Assembly: GCA_950022655.1 (NCBI GenBank)
Contig: OX465579.1
Location: 13,987,088-14,051,087 of the forward strand
DNA: 64,000 nucleotides
Source of the DNA: Alentia gelatinosa
Lineage: Eukaryota; Annelida; Polychaeta; Phyllodocida; Polynoidae
Reading direction: 5' to 3'
The translations under genes were made by a program, and so were the position numbers. The notes under the pieces are model-generated. The model did not search any database. It worked only from the letters and a program-made list of their open reading frames with translations, and had not been told where the DNA came from. Below are positions 26,701 through 38,700 of the stretch, one piece after another. Numbering within the stretch: the stretch's first letter is position 1; each line of letters begins with the position of its first letter.

Positions 26701-29700
26701 TGCCCCCAGGCATCTCAAGGTTATCATTTATACTTCATCACTACTCTTACTATGCATAGTGATATGTTCATTATATAGGTTGTTTAGCGTCATTGTCATT
26801 TAGGAAAAAAGTCAAAATATTGCATTTTCCCATAGACACCAATAGTTAAGAACTTACATTTTCAGATGGCCTTCCCATAGAAGTTAGCATGGTGACATGC
26901 CATCTTTTTTTGCATTTTCTATTTGCTGATATATGGAACTTATATTATCCTGAGTCATATGCAATAATCAATAGAATTTATAAATCACCCAACTACCAGC
27001 ATTTGTCTTTAATATCAGAGCACTGCTGCCACTGTTTTACAGCGTGAGATGTACTCCGACATCGAGGTGGTCAGCTGCATCCAGCGAGGACGGATTCCCA
27101 TGGGTGAAAGCGGTGTCCTGTGTCACGCCGACAACCAGCTCACGGTCAACATGACGGAAGTGACGTCACGCCGCGTCTACTTCCCCTACCCGGAGTCGGG
27201 GACTTGGTACATCACGCTGCTCTCACGTTGCTTTGACAACCGGTACGTTCACCAAGTAAATGGTTCGGGCAGTTAGCACTAGTATAGAATCCATGAGATT
27301 TAGGAAACGAGGCGAAAGCACTTCTGTCATTAAAAAAAACTTTTGAAAAAAACCCAACTAGTATAGAATGCAGAACCTTTAGCATTTAGAAGGAAACTCA
27401 CAAGATGAAAATAACTTGGTTTCGTACTCCACCGAGTTTGACCGCAGAGTTATTCATGAAGCAAAGGTCTGCTTCGCTTCATGAATTACTCTGCGGTCAA
27501 ACGAGGTGGAGTGCAGACCAAGTTATTTCTATCGAGTGGGTTTCTGATTTTATCTCTAGCTTTATTAGTTGATAAAATATATCACCCAATTAGCCATTGA
27601 GTATTGGGTACACTACCTTAACGGCAGTGGAGTATGAATTGCTAACGTTAAGCCTATGGACAAAACTACCGGGATGAGATAATGGATAAACCCGATGGGT
27701 TAATGATTTGGAAAGGGGGGTTGGAGTGAGCAAACTGTCCTTAGTGTTAGAGTATGCAGTGGCATAGGAAACTGGAAGTCATGGTCTTCTATAGAGGAAA
27801 CCTATGAAAGTTTGGGGTCAGAGCTCATATCCCATCGCGTTTGAATGGCTACAAGGTGTCAAGTCACAAGGTGAAGCCACATGAATTATGTAGCGATTCA
27901 AATGCGATTGGATCGAGCTTGTGACCCTAAACTTGAATAGGTTTCTGAATTTATCTCATCCTTCCCATTCACTAATGGACTAACATTTGTGACATAATCC
28001 CCCATTGGATATTTTTTCTAAATATCCCATTGGCGTTGGATATGAGTTCCCAATGTTAAGTCTATGGGGGAAAAAATACCAGGGGTGAGAAAATAATGAT
28101 CAAACCTGGCCCTGAAGTGGTGCAGTATTTTAGTGATGACAATGGTTAGCTTCACTCAGGGACAGGATGAAAATCAATATACATTAGAACAGAAAATCAA
28201 AACCAAAATTCAAAAATCCTGGATTAGAAATAAACCCCGATTGCAGTCTAATTTAAGAAGAATACAACATATATTTCAAGTTAAAAACGAGTTGCCCAGA
28301 AAGAAAGGTTATTATGTTAAATATCTATATAGAACGTCCTGACCAGGCTGTACAAGCTACAAAACGAAATGATAATTTATGGTTTGTACGGAACGAGGCG
28401 TTTACGCTGAGTTCCATACAAACCGTAAATCATTATCGAGTTTTGTGGCTTGTACAAGCATGATAGGTCGTTCTTTATTTACTATATACCCGTAATTAAA
28501 AAAACACATTAATTTCATCTGGCTTAACAACTAATATGTTAATGAACATTTGCAGAAGTGTTCCATATTTTCCCGTACGGAACACTGTTCCGTACAATAT
28601 CTTTACGTCATATGCCGAAACGGTGCGTATTTACAGTATATACGGCATGGGTATATAGTAAAAGATAATTCTGCATTTTGAAATGTCAAAAAATCTCTCC
28701 CTTATATCTGAGACTCTTGGCTGTATGGATGTATGTACTAAGTGCCTGAATCTGCACGTATTGTGTACCAGGAGCAATGCCATTCCGTGCCGCGCCCTGT
28801 CGCACGCAGGCATTGGCTTTGTGCTCAGCATCTCGCCTTGTGTGGACGCGGGCTGCGGCTTGTATGGTCGGTGTCGGGAATACTTCAGCGGCGTCCTTCA
28901 CTTCTCGGCGTGTGCCTGCACCGCAAGTAAGGTCACGCGCACGGCATGCCGCATAGCACCACTGTGTCTGCTCTCTAGCCTTTACCTTACTAACAGCATG
29001 TGTTCTGTCACTGTTTTTGTATGAGGAAGCCACAAGCGGGCCGGCAGAGATGATTTTTGATTTAAACGTGATTGCCGTGAAATCACCATCAAATTCTGAT
29101 ATTTTGCCTTAGAATGGCTTGAAGCTGAATGAGACACTAGAGAATAAATATTAGTTCACATTTGATTTTTGTTTTCCTTTTTAGAATATTACGACGTGGC
29201 AAAAACACCTAGAAAAAGCCGACGCTAAAAAAAAAAATCAAAAAAAAAAATCTTCTTTTTAGCGGAGAAGGACGTAGCCTCGTCTTGTTTTCAATAGTTT
29301 ACATTAAGGCACTTCGGAGATATTTATATATAAATTGGCACTTTACGCGCCTTTTGCCTACAAATTGTGCACAATTTACTATGTTTGATATTCTAAGTGG
29401 AGATTTATGCTCAAGAAAGAAAAAATATATGAAGTCTAAGTTTTCCGTGCTTCAATATAACACTGATACAATTTTGTCGATCCGGTCCGCTTTTGGTCTC
29501 TTTGCATTATTTTGTGTATTAAAGTCTATCATTCCTTTGACGTTTCTTTTTTAAATAACCTGTTATGTTTCAGCATTGTGTGAAGTATAACAAAATATGC
29601 TTTACTAACACGCACAGTGGGCTTTTCAGCATGTTCTCGAATTCATGTCAATTTCTTTCATTTATAACACATAAACATTCTAACACCAAGGAGAAAAAAA

Positions 29701-32700
29701 GAGCACGACACCATCCAGAAGCATGACTGCATGGGCAAACGGCGTTATTCCTGCTCAACTTGATAACTATAACAATTTACTATATTATGTACTTTATTGT
29801 AAGTGAACAGTTAAAAATCCAATAGGTTTGAATGTCCATAAATCATGAAATAGTTTTAACCAAACGTGGCAAAAAAAACTTTATCGCAGCAAGCTGATGC
29901 TTATTTGAATATGGCAGATCCCTGTCAGTTTTTGAACCATGTTGCTATAACGTCTCCATGATCCTATTGTCCCAAGTTGATAACGCATAGTCCAACCATG
30001 GAAACGGATCATAGATCTGGTCCACACTTTCCAAACGGTGTGTGATTTAGTTTGGTTTAAATCCAAGCATATGTCTTGGTTGTATCCTAATAAAAGAACA
30101 TTAGATGGGTTAGGTAGTCAAGGTTTCTTTCGGTGCGGAATCTTCAGGCATCTTAATTAATGGCTATGATCAAGGCATGTGACTTTGTCACTTTTTAGGG
30201 GCCATGGAATTCTCCTGAGCCCCTCCCAATTGATTTAAGTAAAGTTCAAGAAAAGTAATTAATACATGACGTATATATAACCAACGCAAGTATGATTTTT
30301 TTTTACTGTGCTGGGGTTGTATCCCCTTAAACGGGTTCACCAAAAAACCAATGGGTAAATATGAATATGACATCTTTTTAGATACACTAAATATGGATAA
30401 ATCTGTTATCAATTCAGTATCTGGGAATTTTGAAATATGAATAGGAAAATAAGACTGACATGATACCCCTGCAGAATTAACTGGGGTTTATCAGAACAAC
30501 AAAAAGGGTTTACCAGAACAAACGCACCAACCCCAAGTTTGGCATCATATACCAATTGCTCGCCCCCCTTACTTATTAAAATTAGTTTTAAACTGTCGAA
30601 ATTGTCTTGACAATATTGTGTTAACTGAGCGTGTTTTCCCATGCATTACCCTCTTGACTAATCTCTTTGCATGTTCTGTGTTTTGATGTTTCCTAAACTG
30701 ACTGTTTGTAGAACTCACATTCATGTTACTAACGTGTGCATGTTGGATTTCCCACTAGGACTGGTGAACTGGTGTCATGTGGTGGAGGCGTGAGCGTAAC
30801 CTTTGTCACTCGGCTCATGGCCTGTACTGACGGTGCCTGCGGCTTGTACGGATCTTGTACTGCCAGTTACTATCCACTGCTTTCCGTCTGCAACTGTGTA
30901 GCATGTATGTAGTAGTGACTAGCCATGCCGGAATGACTTGAGCTTCTTATCTATCCTATCCCTCATAACAAATCCCCGTAGATTTAACATGGTGTGACTG
31001 TATGCTACGGTTATGCCATGAACTATTTTTATTATCCATCGTATATCCTATCCCTCATAAAAATCTCCATAGACATAACATGGTGTGACTGTATGCTACG
31101 TTTATGCCATGAACTATTTTTATTATCCATTGTATACAAAGCCCCTATTGAAAATGTATGGGGACTTAGTAAACCATGACCCATTGTATAAAACCTATCA
31201 GATACTACAAATGCGTTATACAGATTCAAACTTGTGGTATACGGCCTCAAAACCATGGGATGTGGGAAAAATAGTCCCTTTGTGCTACAGAGCAAAGAAA
31301 TAGTCTCTATTATTATACCCTTTAATATGGCAATTACTGGGTTTAATTTATTTGAAAAGATGGATAATAAATGCAACAAATGATAATTTTGTGGACAGGC
31401 GGCTCTGTAAACCACTCGATGTTGACGTGTCAACCTCTCGTGGTTTATGGCCACCTGTCCACAAAACCATCGATTGTTGTCTATATCTACAACAGTTGAC
31501 ATATAAAGTTAAAAACATGTAACAGGGTAGGATGAATCTAAACATCACTCAAATACATATAATTCTTTACATAGTGTTCGTTGTCTTCTGCTACAGATAT
31601 CGCTCAGCTCTGCTTCGTGATATCATTCCGCGAAGACCACTAACGTCATATAAACAATCATGAAATTTTATGGCGTTTCTTGATAGTATCTCAACCTAGA
31701 ATAGATAGATTAAGGCTAGCACAAAGTTGCTCGAGTATAAGAATACTATGAATAACGCTAGGAAATAATCATGGAACTGAGGGAATGGCTTACTTTTATT
31801 TTAGAATAAGATAATCTGATGATTATTATACACGTCTAATTATCTAACAATCCTACAGTCAAACAATGCATTACGACCTTAAACTATTAATAACAGAAAG
31901 TAAAATATCTTTTGAATATTAAATCACGAAAACGCGGTCATTGTTATCAAAACACAAATCTAACTTATGCCAGAAAAATGCAGTACGTTTCCACATCTCC
32001 TAAGATTACAAAATAATTATTGTACCGTAGACTGTATCCGCATGAAATTAACATTATTACAAAGAAAGGGGAACAATAAAGTCTGTAGCTGAATATATAG
32101 CAAAGGATCCAGTCTGTTTTACCGAAATATATTATCTATATGTATTGACATACACAGTTCAGTAAAGTATACATATATAGGACATGCTTATGGTACGGAA
32201 TATTCGGTCAAAATTGCCCTTTGTTCGGTTGAATCGTTTATCATTATTCTAATGCACCATAAACCCTAATTTTGTTTATATTCAATCAAGAATTAATATA
32301 ACGTCAATGTGAAAGTATGTGAAATACGATAATAATTATACAGTTATTGAAGCCTTTTATTTTACTGGACGGTAGTGGTATTGAAGTAGACATTAGACCG
32401 GTTTGTTTATTTGAAACTGAAGCATTTAGTATATAGTGATGGAAGCTTTAGAATGATTAATAGGTGAAGAAAATATGAATCACCTAAACATAGAAAGGGA
32501 AGAGACCCCAATAACAGATTCTTATATGTACAAATATATATGCAAGAAAATCTAATATTGCAGCTCGAATGATACAAGAATAACCAGTGTATGTATTTAT
32601 CTCGCCTCTGGTATTTTTTTCCCATAGGCTTAACATTGGGAACTCCTACTCAGTCTCAATGTCCATGGAGTATTGAGAAACAAATACTCAATGGAGGATT

Positions 32701-35700
32701 ATGTCACAAATGTTATCCAATTAGTCAATGTGAGGTGTGAGATAAATTCAGAAACCTATTCAAGTTTACAGGCAGAGCTCAATCCCATCTCGTTTGAATC
32801 ACTTCGTAATTCATGCGGCTTTGCCTTGTGAATTACTATGCTATTGAAACTGTAAACTTGCATAGGTTTCCTCTATAGTAGTCAAAGATGTGTGGAAACA
32901 ATATAGGGGAAACCTATGAAAGTTTAGGGTCAGGGCACATTGAGTTTGAATTGCTTAGTAATACACAAGGCGAAGCTGCATGAATTGCATAGAGATTCAG
33001 AGTCGATGGGATACAAGCTCTGACCCTAAACTTGAATGGGTTTCTGAATTTATCTCACCCTTCACATTGACTAATGGGTTAAAATTTATGACATAATCCC
33101 CCATTGGATATCTTTCCTACACATCCCATGAGCGTTGGATACAAGTTCCTAATGTTAAATCTATGAAGAAAAAAAAACACACCAGGGGTGAGATCAGGGA
33201 TGTCAGTTTTCCTTGTTTCCGCAGAATTCCTTGTTTTCATTTTTGGAATAAGAAATCCTTTTTTCTTGTGTAAAATTAACATAACAAAAAAATACTCATA
33301 GATTCCCTAATTAACCTGCCTCCAAACCCATGTTCCGTAGTGAAAATGTTATTTGTATCTACTATATTTCAGGTCTTTTTGGTGTATATATAATAATAAT
33401 GTCTAACCATGTATTGCCGGGAAAAATATTTCCTTGTTTTTTTCTGACCCCAACTGACATCCCTGTGAGATTAAAGTAAAGACCCTGATAATAACCTAGT
33501 TAAATACGTGTAAAACAATAGAGTTAGGTACACTCAATGTGCTAGGAACCCCCACAGTGGGTGTGTCTGTGGGTGCTGTATACGTGTGGTTTGCTGCGTC
33601 AGATTGGCGTGGGTACGGCTGTACGGACGGCGCTGTGGCCGAGTCGGACGCTCTCCAGCTGACGAGCACTCTCCTCCTGAGTCTCAGTAACCTCGCCTTC
33701 ATCCCCGCCATCGTCGTGGCTCTTTACCGCCGCTTCTTCGTCGAGGCCCTCGTCTACACGTACACCATGTTCTTTTCTACGGTAAGGGTTTTTGTTGTTT
33801 TTTTAAAGGTATCTTGAGGTAAATTTCACAAAACCAACAAACACTAGGATAAGTTTATAATTCAGTTGTATAAGGAAACTGGCTTACTGTCTTTGTACGT
33901 CAAAAATATGCGGTGAAATTAATGATCACATACATCCCTGTGCCGTAGGCAGAGGGATGTATGTGATCAATAATTTTATCAAGTGTTTTGATGTACGAAG
34001 AGAGTCAGCCTGATTTTTATTTAACCCTTTAAGGACGGCTGCCTGGGGCCCAGCTACTCCCATAAGGACGGGTGCTCGTGGCAGTTTGTCTGGCTAGAGG
34101 ACGGCCACATAATAGTTAAAACTGATATCCAAGTTTGTAAGTATGCAGTATGATACATAATCATAAATATTTTATTTCTTTTTAATAGAAATACTAAATA
34201 TGATGTTATATCTACATATTCTGAAGATTTCATACATATTGCTCTATTATTTCTTTGTTAAAACATTTTTGTTAATATTGAGACAATGATGCCTCCAGGC
34301 ATCATGCATCTTTAGCGCGGTGATGCCTCCAGGCATCATGCGTCTTTAGCGCGGTGATGCCTCCAGGCATCATGCGTCCTTAAAGGGTTAAGAGTTTTAA
34401 ATTTCCTCAGTCCCGACTTTCATCCCTGCTTAATTATTACCTAACCCCTGGTATTTTTCCCCATAGATTTAACATTGGGAACTTATATCCAAAGCACATG
34501 CAATATTTGGGGAAAATATCCGATGGATGATTACGTCACAAAGGTTAATTCTTTAGTCAATGTGAAGGGTGAGATAAATTCAGAAACCCATTCAAGTTTA
34601 GGGTCAGAGCTTCATCTGATCTTGCTTGAATCGCTACGTAATTCACACGGCTTCGCCGTGTGAATCACTACATGGTTCAAAATCGATAGGATACGAGCTC
34701 TGACCCTAAACTTTCATAGGTTTCCTCTATAATGTCGTATATGGAAACTGGCTTATTATCTTTGTACATCAAAAATATGCGGTGAAATTATTGCTCACAT
34801 AGGCAGAGGGATGTATATGATCAATAATTTTACCAAGTATTTTGACGTATGAAGATAGCCTGCTTTCGTATTATTATATACCTAAAAATGGCGATATTTT
34901 ATCTAGTCACGTGATCACATACCCCGTACGGCACACTGTGCCGTACGGGTATAAATACGCCATGGGTAGGAGCGGGCAGTATACGCACTTGATACAGCCA
35001 TAGGTTTTTATATAAAACGTCCTGACCATGCTGTACAAGTCACAAAACGAGATGGTAATTTACAGTTTGTACAGACCGAGGCATTTATGCCGAGTTCCGT
35101 ACAAACCGTAAATTATCATTGAGTTCTGTGACTTGTACAAGCATGGTTGGATGTTATATATTTACTATATACCCAAAATTAAAAAAAAATCATTAATTTA
35201 ATTTTTAACAACCGATATGTTGATAAACGTGTTTGGCAAGGTGGTCCGTATTTTAGTGTACGGACCAGTGGTCCATACAGTATTTTTACGTTATATGTCA
35301 AAACGTTACATATTTACAGTAAATATGGCATGGATATATAGTAAATAATAATATGACATTGATGTTACGACTACACATATGTGTACGTTGCAATGCCTTG
35401 CAGTTCTACCACGCGTGTGACGGGGACTCGCGCCACGTGTGGTGCATGATGCCCTACAACGTACTGGCTCACTGTGACTTCTTCGGGGCCATCCTCTCCT
35501 TCTGGGTGACGCTGGTGGCCATGGCGCGTCTCCCGGAACGCGCGCGTTCCTTCCTGCTCGTCCTGGCGGCGCTGGCGCTGGCCATGGGCGTCCAGTGGGA
35601 CCGCCACAGTCTGTGGACATTCCTCGTACCCTCCGCCACCGGGCTCGGCATCATGCTCGCTACCTGGGTAAGTAGAACGAGACTACATGATGCACCATTG

Positions 35701-38700
35701 ATCCATGTACACAGACCCAACTGTCAATCCTTTATGTGCTCGATACTATACGCAGGAGCGATTGCATGGAATAACCTTTCTCCAATCAGCAGACGTATTC
35801 CTACGAAAAAGGAGTTCAAGAAAATCTCAAAAGATTTTCTGAAATCCAAAATACCATTGTACTGATGCTAGTCAACTTGTTAACAAAACCTGTAATCTTT
35901 GATGGTTTGAACCCTGCCAATTGCCACTGTCTCTATGTACATATCCTACTCGGCTGTTAAGCTCGCATGTAAGTTGTATGGAAGTTGAAATCCAATTCAC
36001 GTCAAGACTCTTAAAAGGTAATGATGTTGTGTATTTGGTACCCCCTATGGGAAGGTCTACGCGACGAAAATCAGCCTCTTGTAAAGCTGACGCGTTTTGA
36101 CCACTCTATTGATGCAGAATGGGAAAGTTAACTACCCGATGAAATGAAATGTACAAGTTTGCATCAATAAAGAAATTGTTGAAAAAAAAAAGGAAAAAGA
36201 AAAGTGCCGTCTGCGGTTACTGGAGAACTCAACCTGTAACCAACTCGACCCGTAGTTGACGGGAGAACTTGACTCGTTTTGGAGATCTCGATTGGAGAAC
36301 TCGACCTGTTTTGGAGAACTCGATTGGAGAACACGACCCGTTTCAGATCAGGGATGCCAGTTTGTAGGATTTTGCCTACATGTAGGATTTTCATTTTAGT
36401 CTTAAAGAGATGAAATTTAAAGAAATTGTATCTTTTGAGAACAATATGGACTCCAGGTTCCCTAATATCTATATCATTGTTCTGTTATCTTTCAAAATTC
36501 TGAGTTCCACTACCCCTAGCACACTCAATCACAGAGCCTATGGATCCCAGTGCTCCAACCTACAGCTGTAGGATGGTAGGATTCCTGTGGGAAAGGCTCC
36601 TACGGATAAGGGCAAACTTAAATACTGACATCTGATTGGCTTTAAATATGTCAGGTGAGAATAAAGTTATTAAAGCATTATAAAGTCTAAAAGAAAATAT
36701 CAGAGGAATGCCTAATGAACTTGTAAAGGTATTCTGCAGAATATAGAACTGATAGTGTGTGGTAATCTTTCTCAAATGATTTTCTTTGAAGAGTACCCCA
36801 TTTAGTGCAGAACTACACATATACCCACTCTCATAGCAGATATCTAGATATCCTGTATTGCCAGTCCATGCCCAAGGATCTGCTAAGAGAGTGATGGGGA
36901 TTCCCCTACACCATGTGCGTTTTAGGTGATACATAGACTGGCCTCAGTCCCCATGTAGGATTTTTTCCTGACCCCAACTGGCATCCCTGTCAGATACTTA
37001 TGGATAAGACAGTTTCATGTAGAAGGTAAGGTCTGACTAGTTAGCTTTTAGACAAATAAACAAGCAGATTTGGAAAATAAGTCCAGTTATGTTAAGGGAT
37101 AAGGTAAGGGTTAGGATTAGGATTAAGGGTAGGGTTTTTTATTTGTTTTCTTCCCCAGAGAAGATCAATTTTGAGGCCACGATAACATACTCACTACTAA
37201 TATTATGCCCAGTTGTATTGAAAAGATACTTGAGTTGGGAAGATTTAAAACGGGTCGAGTTTGTTACGAGTTGAGTTCTTCTAATTGGTCGAGTTCTTCT
37301 TACACATAAAATACTATCAGAAATAAACGTCAGAAACCGTCCATAGGCTTAGCATTAAGAAGGTGCTTCAGCAAAATGGTGTCCCCCATGCCCCAGACAG
37401 TAAATATAGCGCCACTTGCATCCAGGCAGTATTGGAGAATTAGACGCTGCAACCCAGCCAACCATAACTACCACACTGTGTATCATACTTTCAATCTCAG
37501 TCATCTGCACCGCCCCTGGTACTGTTTTTTGTTAACTCTTTCTGTCCGATCCTGAGTGGGGAGCGCGCACACAATAGGACAAGGTGTAATACCACTATAA
37601 ACCCCAAGGGGACGAGATTGTCGCGGCAATGGTGTTTGTTTGTCGTATAGGCGTCACTTAGTAACCTTTAGATACAAGTTACTATACAAGTTACTTATCA
37701 AGGTAAGGGTTGGAAAAATTGCTGCCCTAGGCGTAGCCGCGGACAGTAATTATTCCAAGCCTTACCGAGTAACTTTAACTTATTTCCACTGGTACGTAGT
37801 TTCCCTATTCCTATATACCTTCAGATGTCGCCTAATATCGATAAAAACCATACGCCTCTGAACGTCAACCTGGGCAGTAAACGTCAACCTGGGCAGTAAC
37901 TTCAAGCTGGGCAGTAAACAAAAGTTATTCCACCCCCAGCAGCGTTAAGTAATCATAGGTTGTTCGCTCATAGGTATATAGGAATAAATATTCCTATATA
38001 CCCATTTCCGAAACCTCTATAGTTACATACCGCTGCTGGGCCTTACTGTAGACGAAACGGTTCCTGTTTGAGGTCAGTCATCGATTTCATACTGCCGGAC
38101 GCCATTGGCGGAAGGCAGTATGAAAACGAAGACTGACCGAGAACGAGAACCATTTCGTCTACAGTGAGGACGTTTGCTTATTATTATATACCTATGATTG
38201 GTGAAAAAACGCCATTTTAATGACATACAAAGTCGCAGTCACAGCGGGCACGAACATTATTATTACTGCACCCCTAGCAGCGGGCAGTATTTAATAGACA
38301 TTCGGACATAGGTATATAATAATTATAAGTTATGTAGCGAGGCTGACGTTTTCGTCCCAGGCTGACGTTTTCGTCCTGGGCTGACGTTTTTGTCCCTGCC
38401 TGACCATGTGACATAAAGAGCAGCGGGACGAAAACTTAGCTTTTGCAGTTACTCGATAAGGGTGGCCATTTTTCTGGGGCTATCGCAGGAAAAGAAATAA
38501 TCATTTTTATCGATATTAAAAGGTATATAGGAATAGGGAAACCAAGTACCGGTAATCAAAAGTCAAAATTACTGCCCACGGCCAAGGCCTTGGGCAGTAA
38601 TTTTTCCGAGCCTTACCTCGTAACCTTGAATTTTTGCTCACAGGAACATAGTATCCCTCTATTCCTGTACACTGTATCTGGTCGTCCTCGTCGTCATTCT

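Noticed and set aside
25851..26714. CRISPR-like array
   Set aside because: Units are contiguous with no unique spacers, in an animal intron; it is a tandem satellite.
29881..30642. Three minus-strand ORFs of 61-77 aa in the EGF a/b intron
   Set aside because: No family motif, AT-rich codons and no splice support; probably chance or decayed repeat.
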